A stretch of 64,000 nt of DNA from Gammaproteobacteria bacterium (GCA_004172865.1 SEBV01000006.1:1-64000), one strand, 5' to 3'. Positions 18,568 through 28,420 are shown, counted from the first letter of the stretch. Notes: generated by a model not told the origin, from the sequence alone. Made by a program: numbers and translations.

Positions 18568-19269
18568 TCAATCATCAGCTAAACGATAACCAATGCCCGG
18601 CTCCGTTAACAATAAACTCGGATCAGCAGAATTCACTTCCAGCTTTGCGCGCAACTGCGCCATGTATAAACGTAAATAATGCGTGTGTTCGATAAATTCT
18701 GCGCCCCATACATCGCTAAGTAAATGTCGATGCGTTACCACTTTCCCTGCGCTGCGAACTAGCCGAGCTAATAAATTAAATTCTGTAGGTGTTAGATGAA
18801 CTTGTTCCCCATAACGTGTCACTGAATGCGCCGCTAAATCTATAAAGACACCGGCGCGATTATATTGAGTGATTGCCACATTGGTCGGTATTCCTTTATG
18901 GCGCAGTGCAACACGAATACGTGCTAGCAATTCGCCAATACCAAATGGTTTTACTAAATAATCGTCTGCACCCAAATCTAATAGCCGAATTTTTTGGCCC
19001 TCCTGTTCGCGTGCGGAAATTACGATCACCGGAATATTAAATTGTTTACGCAATTGCGCGAGTAAGGTTTCGCCATCACCATCAGGCAAACCTAAATCTA
19101 ATAAAATAAGATTCAACTCATTACCGGCAATGCGCGCATTAGCAACAATCGCATTACCTTCCGATAGGCTTGCGGCGGTAATTAATTTATAGCCTTCCAA
19201 TAACAACGCATCGCGCAAGGTTGCGCGTAATTCGCGGTCATCTTCAACTAATAATATGTTGCGGCTCAC
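18568..19269 (-). CDS. kdpE: KdpE-like OmpR-family response regulator
   Basis: This is a 233-aa two-component regulator. The receiver domain (1-120) has LLVEDD, the phospho-acceptor Asp in ILLDLGLPDGDGE, and K in YLVKPF. The C-terminal winged helix (about 130-230) has TPTEFNLLARLVRSAGKVVTHRHLL and the recognition-wing segment GIGYRL. It resembles KdpE more than other OmpR members. Its start overlaps the kinase stop by 4 bp, so the pair is translationally coupled. No kdpFABC genes are in the window; kup is the adjacent candidate target. Confidence 0.88.
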   Translation of the reverse strand: MSRNILLVEDDRELRATLRDALLLEGYKLITAASLSEGNAIVANARIAGNELNLILLDLGLPDGDGETLLAQLRKQFNIPVIVISAREQEGQKIRLLDLGADDYLVKPFGIGELLARIRVALRHKGIPTNVAITQYNRAGVFIDLAAHSVTRYGEQVHLTPTEFNLLARLVRSAGKVVTHRHLLSDVWGAEFIEHTHYLRLYMAQLRAKLEVNSADPSLLLTEPGIGYRLADD

Positions 19270-20807
19270 GATTTAACTTCCGAAGATTGTTGTGTAGGTA
19301 ATTCACGCAAAGGCAAACTCAACACAAACTTTGATCCACCTTCCGGCGGGCACTCAACACTCAGTTTGCCGTTATGTGCCGATGCAATTGCACGACATAA
19401 AGCTAAACCCACGCCTGCACCCGGCGTTTGTATTTTACTAAACGAACCACGCTGAAAAGGTTCGAATATTTTTTCATGCAAGCTTATATCTATTCCCTGT
19501 CCGCTATCGCTTACCGAAAATAAAAAATGATTCTCACCAACATTCGCTACCACTTTTACCGCGCTATCTGCCGGACTGTATTTGAGTGCGTTATCGATTA
19601 AATTTTCTAACAGCTGAGCGATTAATACTGAGTCGCACCAAACCAATGGTAGATCAGGATGTAACTCGATCTGCAAACGCTCGCCTGATTTTCGGCCACG
19701 CCAACGGCGCAATAAGTCGCCGGTGATTTCTTCGGCAGATTGCCAATCGCAATTAATGCGTTTATCCGCATCCAAACGCGCGAGCTGTAAAATATTGTGA
19801 GTGATGCTATTTAAGCGTTCAGCTTCATCAAAAATTCGTTGCGAAAGTTGATGCTGCTGATTTGAATCCAATTTATCCGCTTGTTCAGTCAACGATGATG
19901 CCGCTCCCATAATTGTTGCTAAGGGAGTGCGGTAATCGTGGGAAATTGCAGCGAGTAAATTGTTGCGAATCAATTGTGATTGCGCATGTTCGCGCGCGTT
20001 TATTTCTTGCTGTTGCAATCGGTAACGTTCAAGTGCGTTGCCGAATTGATCGCAAATCGCTTGCAGATGCACACGCGTAGAAAATTCATGTTCGGAAAAA
20101 TTACCAATCAGCACCGCACCTAACGCATGACCTCGTGCACGAAGCGGCAAATAAACATCTGAAAACATTTCGTAACGGCCAGTATCTCGCCCCAATTGCT
20201 GATTGTTGCGCGTGCAATACCAAAGCGCATGACGCTGCTCTATTCCAGCATCACCCAACAACCACACTTGTTGAATATCGTCTTGAGGTGGTAAGGAGTT
20301 TTTTAAAACCAGAACTGCAACTTGGCGAGAACTTAATTGCTCCAATAAATTTTTTAATTCATCCACATGCTCATGAGGCGCAATGGATTCAAGCAGACGA
20401 TCACTCCAGGCTCGTAACCTATCCGCTTCAATTGCATGTCGCTCTGCACGTTCGGATTGCGCGCGTTTAACGGCCATTAAACTTACCACAATAATATTAA
20501 CGACCAACATCACCAATAACATAACAGTGTGCTGCTGAAAATCTACCGTGAAAGTTCCGCGCGGAGGTATAAAAAACCAGTCAAACGCCAACACAAAAAT
20601 AATGGCAAGCACTATGGATATTCGCCACGGCAAGCACACCGCAGCCAGCGCGGACGTAAGCACCAGTAACATCGCTAAATTACTAAAATCCAGATGGGTA
20701 TCTAGCAAATAAATCGCGAGCCAACCGACAAGCCAAATCGCACCGCCTAACCAATGGGAGGTTTTGTTTCGCGATTCTTTAGGTGTGATAACAATTGGTT
20801 TCATCAT
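19266..20807 (-). CDS. KdpD-like sensor histidine kinase lacking the N-terminal Kdp domain
   Basis: This 513-aa membrane kinase has four helices at about residues 20-115 with the DUF4118 motif FDWFFIPPRGTFTVDF, a GAF-like region at about 150-260, an H-box ISHDYRTPLATIMGAAS at about 290, and an HATPase domain with NLIDNALKYSP, DSGQGI and GAGVGLALCRAIA. E. coli KdpD is about 894 aa. The roughly 370-residue cytoplasmic N-terminal KdpD and universal-stress-type domains are absent here. The start is 22 bp from a TTAGGATT direct repeat. It pairs with the overlapping KdpE-like regulator. It probably still senses ion status or envelope state, but the usual ATP and c-di-AMP input site is missing. Confidence 0.85.
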   Translation of the reverse strand: MMKPIVITPKESRNKTSHWLGGAIWLVGWLAIYLLDTHLDFSNLAMLLVLTSALAAVCLPWRISIVLAIIFVLAFDWFFIPPRGTFTVDFQQHTVMLLVMLVVNIIVVSLMAVKRAQSERAERHAIEADRLRAWSDRLLESIAPHEHVDELKNLLEQLSSRQVAVLVLKNSLPPQDDIQQVWLLGDAGIEQRHALWYCTRNNQQLGRDTGRYEMFSDVYLPLRARGHALGAVLIGNFSEHEFSTRVHLQAICDQFGNALERYRLQQQEINAREHAQSQLIRNNLLAAISHDYRTPLATIMGAASSLTEQADKLDSNQQHQLSQRIFDEAERLNSITHNILQLARLDADKRINCDWQSAEEITGDLLRRWRGRKSGERLQIELHPDLPLVWCDSVLIAQLLENLIDNALKYSPADSAVKVVANVGENHFLFSVSDSGQGIDISLHEKIFEPFQRGSFSKIQTPGAGVGLALCRAIASAHNGKLSVECPPEGGSKFVLSLPLRELPTQQSSEVKS

Positions 20808-20828
20808 TTTAGGCTAACAGATCTCACG

Positions 20829-20847
20829 TTAGGATTGCATAAGGATG
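20829..20847 (-). promoter_or_regulatory. direct repeat, likely autoregulatory site upstream of kdpD-like gene
   Basis: TTAGGATT (20829-20836) and TAAGGATG (20840-20847) are 11 bp apart, 22-40 bp upstream of the kinase start. They match the repeat upstream of kup in sequence, spacing and orientation relative to the gene. Autoregulation by the KdpE-like protein is inferred. Confidence 0.5.
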
Positions 20848-21246
20848 CTAATTTACGGGGATAGAATTACAAAATATCACCTAATCATTACCTAAGTTCA
20901 CGTGGGTATTCCAGCCCGCGCAAATTTCGATATTTGCTGAGTAGAAACCGATAGCATCAACAAAAACATAAGTTGATTGCACTTTTGTAGACATGATTTG
21001 AAAAGCCCACGCACTAATATCGTACTAGCAATATTAGTGTTCATATTTAGATGTGACCCCAGCCTGCCTTATTGTATGATCGATACTGTAGCGCTTAAAA
21101 TTTTTTGGACCACTATTTGCTGTTCACTAAAAGTTATTAGCAATAATCATTAAAGGAATTGCTACAGACATACAAGGTTTAAGCTTTTATTTTAGGATCG
21201 CACATCCTTCTATAAAAATCATACATCTGCTTTGGTGATAAAATTT
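20848..21246. other. intergenic region with a 9-bp hairpin
   Basis: About 400 bp without a supported gene lie between the divergent kdpD-like and acyltransferase genes. A perfect inverted repeat CACTAATAT/ATATTAGTG with a 10-base loop lies near 21012-21039. It has no T-run, so it is more likely a protein site or RNA structure than a terminator. I see no ORF with a ribosome-binding site. Confidence 0.5.
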
Positions 21247-22344
21247 ATGCAAAATTTGCGATCGAGCGTTAGTAACCATCCATTGGCAGCTATGCATCCC
21301 AATAAAGACAAATTACCAAATCTGGATGGCCTACGAGCAGTTGCTTGTTTATTTGTCATCATGGCTCACTTGCCATTACCTTGGGGACTTATCTTAGTCG
21401 GCTCCATGGGTGTCGGTATATTTTTTGTCTTGAGTGGATTCTTAATGGGCTATCTCTATGCAGAATCCGCATGGGATGCTCAATCGCTAGTTAAATATGG
21501 CATTGCAAGATTTTCGAGAATTGCGCCAATCTACTGGCTTGTCATTCTGGCTTGTATAATCCTGACTAAAGTCGTTCCGGATAGTTTCCCCTTACCTATG
21601 GAAGGCGTAACCACCATTACTCGCCATATTTTGTTTAGTGGCAGTGTAGGAATTTTTTGGTCGATTCCTCTTGAAGTACAGTATTACGTATTCTTTATTT
21701 TTGTATGGTGGGGGCTAGCCTATAAATTGAAGCTGCCTTATGCGTTACCTTTACTTATTTTCGTTTGTGTCGCGTTCATGCTCACGCAACGCTACTGGCC
21801 GCAATTAACAGTACCTAATAAATTACATTTCTTTTTAGCTGGTACTATCGCTGGCATGGTGCCACGTCGCGCATGGACCAATGCTACAGATAAGTTAGCG
21901 CTCAATCTGTTGCAAGTGGGTGCAATGTTCATGCTTGCCTTTCCATTTCTAATGTTTCGTAATGCACCAGGTTTTTATGATTATATGCCGTTAGCTTTTG
22001 CGTACGCGATGGCCATTTATTTGTTATCTATTTCGTCTGCCTGGACAAATTTTTTATTCGCAAATCCGGTGATGCGGAAAATTGGACAGGCAAGCTTTTC
22101 AATTTATTTGATTCACTTGCTGATACTGCATTACGGAGGAAAACTATTGGGATTACAGCAGAATGTGCTTGAGCCATTGTGGTTACTGCTTACAGGATTC
22201 GCAATAGTTATTCCAATGATTATTTCTGTCTACATAGAGATGCCACTACAGCGAATCACACGTAATTTTCTAACTATAAATTTATTGAGTAAATTCCAAA
22301 AACCTCAGCCTACTACAAATTTTCCAACGAAACCCTTTAAATAA
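21247..22344 (+). CDS. acyltransferase 3 family membrane protein
   Basis: This protein of about 365 aa has roughly ten transmembrane helices and is of the OafA/NodX/acyltransferase-3 type, which O-acetylates or otherwise acylates extracytoplasmic sugars. The N-terminal family motif LDGLRAVACLFVIMAHL includes the catalytic-type His. GVGIFFVLSGFLMGYLY, RIAPIYWL and IPLEVQYYVFF follow in the usual order. The start is unsure: ATG 21247 was chosen, but GTG at 21235 is in frame, and neither has a strong ribosome-binding site. No polysaccharide genes adjoin it, so the acceptor is unknown. It is convergent with the aminotransferase and shares its terminator. Confidence 0.85.
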   Translation: MQNLRSSVSNHPLAAMHPNKDKLPNLDGLRAVACLFVIMAHLPLPWGLILVGSMGVGIFFVLSGFLMGYLYAESAWDAQSLVKYGIARFSRIAPIYWLVILACIILTKVVPDSFPLPMEGVTTITRHILFSGSVGIFWSIPLEVQYYVFFIFVWWGLAYKLKLPYALPLLIFVCVAFMLTQRYWPQLTVPNKLHFFLAGTIAGMVPRRAWTNATDKLALNLLQVGAMFMLAFPFLMFRNAPGFYDYMPLAFAYAMAIYLLSISSAWTNFLFANPVMRKIGQASFSIYLIHLLILHYGGKLLGLQQNVLEPLWLLLTGFAIVIPMIISVYIEMPLQRITRNFLTINLLSKFQKPQPTTNFPTKPFK

Positions 22345-22360
22345 ATCGTAAAATTTAAGT

Positions 22361-22390
22361 AAAAAAAGCCTCCGAAGAGGCTCTTTTTTT
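22361..22390. terminator. bidirectional intrinsic terminator
   Basis: AGCCTC-CGAA-GAGGCT is flanked by seven A residues on the left and seven or more T residues on the right, so it can stop transcription in both directions. It sits between the convergent acyltransferase and aminotransferase genes and overlaps the latter's stop codon. Confidence 0.88.
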
Positions 22391-23579
22391 ATAGCACGCT
22401 AACAATAGCGCTACTTACGTAATCCAATTTTTCAGCGGTTAAACCCGCAACACTAATGCGGCTGGTGTCGGTCATGTAAATGCTGTAGTCATTTTTCAGC
22501 TTATGAACTTGTTCGACACTTAAACCCAAAAATGAAAACATGCCACGTTCATTGGCAATAAAACTAAAATCGCGCTGCGTTTGTAGTTGGTTTAAGGATT
22601 TAACAAGGTTTACACGCAAACCGGCGATGCGTTCGCGCATAAGCGTTAATTCATCGCTCCAGACTTTTGTTAATTCATCGCTGTGTAAAATAATATCGAT
22701 CAAGGCAGCGCCGTGTGCGGGCGGCATGGAATATAACGCGCGAGTCACGCTCAGTAATTGCGAGTTGCCTGCGTTGGCTTGCGCTTCATTTGCAAACACA
22801 AAACTTAATGCACCGGCACGTTCGCGATACAAACCGAAATTTTTGGAAAATGAAATGGCGATAATGACTTCTGGCAAACGGCTCGACAACAAACGTAAGC
22901 CGTAAGTATCTTCCTCTAAACCTTCACCAAAACCTTGGTAAGCCATATCCACAAATGGAATTAATCCATTGGCTTCGCACAAATCTGCGATTTGATTCCA
23001 TTGTTCGCGCGATAAATCGGCACCGCTCGGGTTGTGACAGCAAGCGTGTAATAAAACCAAATCACCGCGTGGAATTTGTTTAAGCGTTTCCAACATGGCT
23101 GCAAAATTAATGCTGTGAGTTTCGTAATCGTAGTAAGGATATTCTTTAAGCGTAAGGCCCGCGCTGCCGAGCAACGGAATATGGTTTGCCCAGGTCGGTG
23201 TGCTCACCCATAAACTTGCGCCGCGTTTTGCACGTTGAATTAATTCCGCCGCAACACGTAAAGCGCCGCAACCACCAGGAGTTTGAATAGTGCGCACACG
23301 ATTCGTTTCTACTGCAGGATGACCCGCACCAAAAACCAATTTCGTACAAGCCTCGTTGGCACCGGGATAACCTGCAGGCGGCGTATAAGCCTTGCTGGTT
23401 TCCTGCTGAATCCGCACTTTTTCTGCCGCCGCCACTGCCGCCATAATGGGCGTAACACCCGCATCGTTTTTATAAACACCTACACCCAAATCAACTTTGA
23501 GAGGATTGGTGTCTTTTGCGTAGGCAATACTTAAACCGAGGATCGGGTCGGCAGGTAATAAGGGCAGAGTTTCAAACAT
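22389..23579 (-). CDS. tyrB: aromatic amino acid aminotransferase
   Basis: This PLP enzyme of class I transfers amino groups between aromatic amino acids (or aspartate) and 2-oxoacids. The product of about 396 aa starts MFETLPLLPADPILGL, matches TyrB/AspC-type enzymes throughout, and carries VDLGVGVYKND, HACCHNPSGAD, the PLP-lysine segment ISFSKNFGLYRERAGALSF and a terminal substrate Arg region TSRISVAGL. The start at 23579 has GGATG 6 bases upstream. An ATG 12 bases earlier (23591) is also in frame. TyrB versus AspC specificity is by resemblance only. Confidence 0.88.
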   Translation of the reverse strand: MFETLPLLPADPILGLSIAYAKDTNPLKVDLGVGVYKNDAGVTPIMAAVAAAEKVRIQQETSKAYTPPAGYPGANEACTKLVFGAGHPAVETNRVRTIQTPGGCGALRVAAELIQRAKRGASLWVSTPTWANHIPLLGSAGLTLKEYPYYDYETHSINFAAMLETLKQIPRGDLVLLHACCHNPSGADLSREQWNQIADLCEANGLIPFVDMAYQGFGEGLEEDTYGLRLLSSRLPEVIIAISFSKNFGLYRERAGALSFVFANEAQANAGNSQLLSVTRALYSMPPAHGAALIDIILHSDELTKVWSDELTLMRERIAGLRVNLVKSLNQLQTQRDFSFIANERGMFSFLGLSVEQVHKLKNDYSIYMTDTSRISVAGLTAEKLDYVSSAIVSVL

Positions 23580-23808
23580 GGCGGCATCCAAAAATTGAGT
23601 GGCTTTGAAGGGCCGAGATTATACACAGGCGCTGCATAGGTTATTAGCTTCTGACGTAGATCGCGCACAAAAACTCATAAATCATGTGGGAAATATAACC
23701 CTGATTTCATCGCCTAAATCAGCGCATTTAAAACCGGGATGGCGACCTACAGGGTATTTATTTGGGTAAGAGCTTGGTATAAAGGGACCAAATCAAACGG
23801 AGAATTCT

Positions 23809-25326
23809 ATGTCATCGGCTCTAGTCTTTGCTCGCGCGGGCAAACAAGATATTGCGCTTTTATCCCAATTCGCCAACCGCCACGGCTTAATTGCTGGCGC
23901 TACTGGCACAGGCAAAACCGTAAGCTTGCAAAAGTTAGCGGAATGTTTTGCGGCCGAGGGTGTGCCGGTATTTATGGCGGATGTTAAAGGCGATTTAACC
24001 GGATTGGGCGCCATAGGCGAAGCTAGTGCAAAGCTACAAACACGCCTGGATTTATTAGAAATTACCGATTGGGAACCGCAAAAATTTGAAATCGCCTTGT
24101 GGGACGTTTTTGGTACTCAGGGCCATCCACTGCGCGCCACCATTTCTGACATGGGGCCGTTATTGTTAGCTCGTCTACTGAACTTAAATGAAGTGCAAGC
24201 CGGCGTACTCCATATTGTTTTCAAAGTTGCCGATGACAATGGTTTGTTATTGCTCGACCTTAAAGATTTAAAAGCTATGGTGCAGTTTGTGGGCGAACAT
24301 GCACGTGAAATGACAACGGAATATGGCAATGTGTCATCCGCAAGTTTGGGCGCAATTCAACGTGGGTTGTTAACGCTGGAAGAACAAGGCGGCGATAAAT
24401 TTTTCGGCGAGCCCATGCTCAACATTATGGACTTAATTCAAACCGATTCGAAAGGACGCGGCATTATTAATATCCTCGCTGCGGATAAACTTTACGGCTC
24501 ACCTAAACTTTACGCTGCATTTTTGCTATGGATGTTAGCAGAGCTTTTTGAGAATCTTCCTGAAGCCGGCGATTTGGAAAAGCCGAAATTAGTTTTCTTT
24601 TTTGATGAAGCGCATTTATTGTTTAACGATGCACCGGCTGCACTTTTAGAAAAAATCGAACAAGTTGTTCGATTGATTCGCTCCAAAGGCGTGGGTATTT
24701 ATTTTGTAACGCAAAATCCATTGGATATTCCCGATGCAGTGCTTGGGCAGTTAGGTAATCGCATTCAACATGCATTGCGTGCATTTACGCCGCGCGATCA
24801 AAAAGCCGTGAAAACTGCTGCAGAAACTATGCGCGCAAACCCGGCATTTAATGTTGAGACTGCGATTATGGAATTAGGCGTTGGCGAAGCATTGGTCTCC
24901 TGCCTCGATGCCAAAGGAACACCATGCATAGTAGAACGCGCACTCATTTTGCCGCCCAGCTCTCGCATCGGCCCATTGCGCAGCGATGAACGTAATGCGG
25001 CTATTAATGGATCTTTAGTTTATGGTGTTTACGAAGAAGTTTTGGATCGCGAATCTGCATTTGAAAAATTAAAACAAGCAAAAGCCGATGCACCTGAACC
25101 TATCCCTCAACCAAAAGCTTCAGCAACTAGTTCAGCACCGAGCGTTGGCAGCACAGGCAGCGCCATCAGCGATATTCTTTTCGGCACCACCGGCCCACGT
25201 GGCGGCAAGCGCGATGGAATTGCACAAATCGCCGCAAAAACTGTTGCACGTACAATTGCATCTGAAGTTGGCCGTCAAATTTTGCGCGGAGTTTTAGGTT
25301 CGATTTTGGGCGGAAGAAAGCGCTGA
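23809..25326 (+). CDS. HerA-like ATPase, DUF853 family
   Basis: This 505-aa P-loop ATPase has Walker [13 protein letters not shown] at about residue 31, Walker [13 protein letters not shown] at about 262, and an arginine-finger-type region [18 protein letters not shown]. It belongs to the DUF853/YjgR family, distantly related to HerA and FtsK DNA translocases. A Pro/Ala/Ser-rich linker (about 425-455) leads to a basic C-terminal tail ending GGRKR. Unlike true HerA loci there is no NurA nuclease gene beside it. The biological role of the family is not established. Confidence 0.88.
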   Translation: MSSALVFARAGKQDIALLSQFANRHGLIAGATGTGKTVSLQKLAECFAAEGVPVFMADVKGDLTGLGAIGEASAKLQTRLDLLEITDWEPQKFEIALWDVFGTQGHPLRATISDMGPLLLARLLNLNEVQAGVLHIVFKVADDNGLLLLDLKDLKAMVQFVGEHAREMTTEYGNVSSASLGAIQRGLLTLEEQGGDKFFGEPMLNIMDLIQTDSKGRGIINILAADKLYGSPKLYAAFLLWMLAELFENLPEAGDLEKPKLVFFFDEAHLLFNDAPAALLEKIEQVVRLIRSKGVGIYFVTQNPLDIPDAVLGQLGNRIQHALRAFTPRDQKAVKTAAETMRANPAFNVETAIMELGVGEALVSCLDAKGTPCIVERALILPPSSRIGPLRSDERNAAINGSLVYGVYEEVLDRESAFEKLKQAKADAPEPIPQPKASATSSAPSVGSTGSAISDILFGTTGPRGGKRDGIAQIAAKTVARTIASEVGRQILRGVLGSILGGRKR

Positions 25327-25337
25327 ATTTTTTGAAT

Positions 25338-25354
25338 CCCGCATTCAATGCGGG
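25338..25354 (+). terminator. short hairpin after the HerA-like gene
   Basis: CCCGCAT-TCA-ATGCGGG forms a 7-bp stem 11 bp past the stop. There is no T-run after it, so termination activity is uncertain. Confidence 0.35.
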
Positions 25355-25471
25355 CATGATACTAATGCGGTTTTTATCTAATTAATTTTTAAATGAAAAT
25401 ATAAATAGAAATTACAAACGCAACGGGAAAAGTTAAAAATTAATATCTGCTAACTCTAAATTTCAAAAAAA

Positions 25472-26386
25472 CTAATTTCTAGCTTCCAAATAAGCGCGTC
25501 TCGCTAAAGCTAAAGCTCCTGTTATGCCCGCATCGCCACCTAAGGCAGTGGGGATGATGTAACGGTCCATATCTTTCAATGCAACATCATGTGCGTAGCC
25601 GTTGAGCATTTTTTTCAGGTTCGCGCGAATTTTTGGGTACAGAAAATCACGTTTCATAACGCCGCCACCGAAAATAATTTTTTCGGGCGCATACATCCAG
25701 GTCAAATTTACGCACATGACGGCGAGGTAATGGGATTCCAAATCCCATGCAGGATGTTCCGGCGGTAAATTTTTGGGATGGGTTTGCCAACGTTTGTGAA
25801 TCGCTGTGCCAGATGCAAGACCTTCCAAACAATTATGGTGAAAAGGACAGCTACCTGCGAATTCGGAATCTTCCGGCGCTTGTGGAATCATCATGTGGCC
25901 CACTTCGGGGTGACTGATTCCTTGCATAAGTTTTCCGCCCGCAAATATACCGGCACCAACTCCGGTGCCCACGGTGACATAAACAAAGTTTTCGCAATCG
26001 ACCGCGGCGCCTTCGCTGAACTCACCGAGCGCCGAGCTATTTACGTCGGTTTCGACTTCAACCAACACATTGAGCGCGTCTTTAAAATATCCAACCAGAT
26101 TTATATTCGACCAACCTGGCCGTGGTGATTTGGTGAGGTAACCGTAGGTGGGAGAACGTCGGTTTAAATCGAGTGGACCGAAAGAAACGATACCGATTGA
26201 TGCTAATTGACCAAATTCGGGGGCACTTGCAATAAAAAAATCTTTTACTGCGGCCAAGGTAATTTCAGCGGTATCCGTAGGAATATCCACACGAGCTTTA
26301 ATAAACCCGCGCGAATCAGCCAGCACGCAAATAAATTTGGTCCCACCGGCTTCTACTCCGCCAAAGAGTGGCTTTTCTTGACTCAT
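25472..26386 (-). CDS. ROK-family sugar kinase, fructokinase-like
   Basis: This 304-aa cytoplasmic kinase has the phosphate-1 motif GGVEAGGTKFICV, the catalytic-base region ALGEFSEGAA, the adenosine motif GTGVGAGIFAGGKL, and the ROK zinc site in CPFHHNCLEGLASG with HPEVGH upstream. Among ROK proteins the EAGGTKF start and this zinc loop fit bacterial fructokinase/mannokinase (ScrK, Mak) better than glucokinase. No sugar transporter or glycoside hydrolase is adjacent. Substrate is therefore inferred. Confidence 0.85.
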   Translation of the reverse strand: MSQEKPLFGGVEAGGTKFICVLADSRGFIKARVDIPTDTAEITLAAVKDFFIASAPEFGQLASIGIVSFGPLDLNRRSPTYGYLTKSPRPGWSNINLVGYFKDALNVLVEVETDVNSSALGEFSEGAAVDCENFVYVTVGTGVGAGIFAGGKLMQGISHPEVGHMMIPQAPEDSEFAGSCPFHHNCLEGLASGTAIHKRWQTHPKNLPPEHPAWDLESHYLAVMCVNLTWMYAPEKIIFGGGVMKRDFLYPKIRANLKKMLNGYAHDVALKDMDRYIIPTALGGDAGITGALALARRAYLEARN

Positions 26387-26443
26387 TACTACACCTTCAC
26401 GAACGACTTTGCTTGAGTGTAGAACAGGATCGCCAAAGCAACC

Positions 26444-27238
26444 CTATTTAATGAATAAGGAGACAATGCCCATAATGCTCACGCTCAATAAACTGATACC
26501 AAGAACACGGTAAAAAACCTTTGGGTCGCCATCGACAATTTTTTGATGAAAGCGCAAACCAATTAAATGGCCGACAGTTGCGCAAGGCAACAACCAGATA
26601 TGTTGCGCTAATTGCAGATCAATACCTGCGATTAAAAACGCCGTCATTTTTATAACGACTAAAATAAACCAGAGCACGAATAAAGTATCGCGCAATTGAT
26701 ATTTGGCAACATGAGTTGCGTAAACAGAGATGATTAACGGCGCACCAATTAATGAAGTTCCGCTAATGTAAGCACCCAGCACCAAAAATAAATTGTCCAA
26801 TAAGGGACTATTACTTTTGAACGGTTTATTCAAAATGTAAGTCACGGAATATACGGATACGATTGTAAAAATAATTCCCGTCATCACGCTTGCAGGAATA
26901 GTTAGCAAACCGGCAACGCCGATCAACTTTGGAACAATCATCACTTTCATGGTCTTTTTTAAATAAGCCCAATCAATTGTTCCCGAATCCGCATTCAAAC
27001 TAATGCCCGCTAATTTCTCGGTGCGATGTTTTCTGTAATTTTTCCAAACTGTGATTGACGAAAAAAATAATAAATGTACGGCGATAATTGGCAAGTAAAC
27101 TAGTGGACGATTATCCACCAATAATAAAAATGGCAATGACATAACGGCACCGCCAAAACCCAAACCGGAGCGCACAAATCCGCTCCATACGAATATTAAA
27201 GCGATCAACGCGTATTGATAAGGTAGCAACTCAGCCAT
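26444..27238 (-). CDS. TSUP family permease (TauE/SafE)
   Basis: This 264-aa membrane protein has about eight hydrophobic helices and the family start FVWSGFVRSGLGFGGAVMSLPFLL, with the second repeat showing LVLGAYISGTSLIGAPLIIS. TSUP proteins move small organic anions and sulfur compounds such as sulfite or sulfoacetate across the inner membrane. It lies 57 bp upstream of the ROK kinase gene on the same strand, so the two may be co-transcribed. No sulfur-metabolism genes are nearby, so the substrate is unknown. Confidence 0.85.
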   Translation of the reverse strand: MAELLPYQYALIALIFVWSGFVRSGLGFGGAVMSLPFLLLVDNRPLVYLPIIAVHLLFFSSITVWKNYRKHRTEKLAGISLNADSGTIDWAYLKKTMKVMIVPKLIGVAGLLTIPASVMTGIIFTIVSVYSVTYILNKPFKSNSPLLDNLFLVLGAYISGTSLIGAPLIISVYATHVAKYQLRDTLFVLWFILVVIKMTAFLIAGIDLQLAQHIWLLPCATVGHLIGLRFHQKIVDGDPKVFYRVLGISLLSVSIMGIVSLFIK

Positions 27239-27400
27239 TATTTACATCATCTTAAATGCGGACAGGGATTATGTGCAGGAGATTGTAAATCTGCAATTTA
27301 AAACTGCGATAAATAAAAAATAAATGAAAAAATCATTATGATGTGAGCGAGAAAGGGAAAACATGAAAATCATCCTTGATTTTCTATTTAAAAGTTCCAA

Positions 27401-28174
27401 CTATTTAAGAAATTTTCTCTGACGAAGACTTAAGGCCATAAAACCTAACCCCAACAATATAATAGCGGATGGCTCCGGTACTTCGACATTGCGTGGACCA
27501 GCGGTTATTTCGGAAATGCGACCTGCTACAGACGCATAAATTAAATTATCAGGTGAATCATTGGAATAAAAGTAAAGCGCTAAGGCAGGATTATCATCCC
27601 AATTTTCATAAACTTTTCCATCGTCATGCCAAGTAAAATCCTGAATCAAACTGTTTCCATTAACGTAGGGAATAATTGTGTCTAAAAATGATATTCCTCC
27701 AAGCTGATAAATAGAATAACTTCCATTGGTGGCCGCAACATCTTTACGAATACCAAAATATTCCTGATTAAAATCGTGTATGCCGGTATATCCATTAACA
27801 TCTGCAATATTATGCATTTCCCACACATCACTTTGCGTAAAACCTGCAGGAATATCCGCAGGGTTTAATGTTTTTCCATCGACATTGAATGTTACTCCAA
27901 GCCAATTAGTATTTTCCGTGAAACGCCACTGCCCTGTAGTTCCCATGTTTGCAGGCGCTAAATCTGTGTCGTACCAAAAACTGCCGGATAGACTTCCGCC
28001 TAGCAAATCGTCACTAAAAAAATTCTCATAATAGGGATTATTGAAGTCGCCATTATCGCCTACCGAAAAAACAGTCCCTTTGAAAGTGCCGTCAATAATT
28101 ACTGCATGTGCATTTAGTGAAAAACCGACAACGACAATCGATAAAAAATTTCGAAAAAAGTGTTTTTTGTTCAT
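27401..28174 (-). CDS. PEP-CTERM sorting-domain secreted protein
   Basis: This 257-aa protein has a signal peptide (about 1-24, cleavage after NAHA), a central beta-rich region of about 200 residues, and a C-terminal tripartite signal: VPEPSAIILLGLGFMALSL followed by the basic tail RQRKFLK. That tail marks proteins processed by exosortase (EpsH/XrtA-type) and usually linked to extracellular polysaccharide. No exosortase or glycosyltransferase gene is in the window. The central domain resembles other PEP-CTERM proteins only in composition; no catalytic motif is seen. Confidence 0.85.
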   Translation of the reverse strand: MNKKHFFRNFLSIVVVGFSLNAHAVIIDGTFKGTVFSVGDNGDFNNPYYENFFSDDLLGGSLSGSFWYDTDLAPANMGTTGQWRFTENTNWLGVTFNVDGKTLNPADIPAGFTQSDVWEMHNIADVNGYTGIHDFNQEYFGIRKDVAATNGSYSIYQLGGISFLDTIIPYVNGNSLIQDFTWHDDGKVYENWDDNPALALYFYSNDSPDNLIYASVAGRISEITAGPRNVEVPEPSAIILLGLGFMALSLRQRKFLK

Positions 28175-28420
28175 AGCGCGTCTCCATCAATCATATGTGA
28201 AAGAAATCCTGTTGAAACTATGTCACTCAACAAATATATGCTCATGTGGATAGGGTAAATAGTCGCCAACACGTTCTTAGGCGCCACAATTTTCAATTAA
28301 GCAAAAAGTATGAAGGTGATTGCTCGGACTGAACTTGGAAGTTATGTGCCAGTCAATCCTTGCATGATGCAATTAGCCCAATGTGCATCAACTATTACAT
28401 CAAAGATCAGAGGAATTTTT

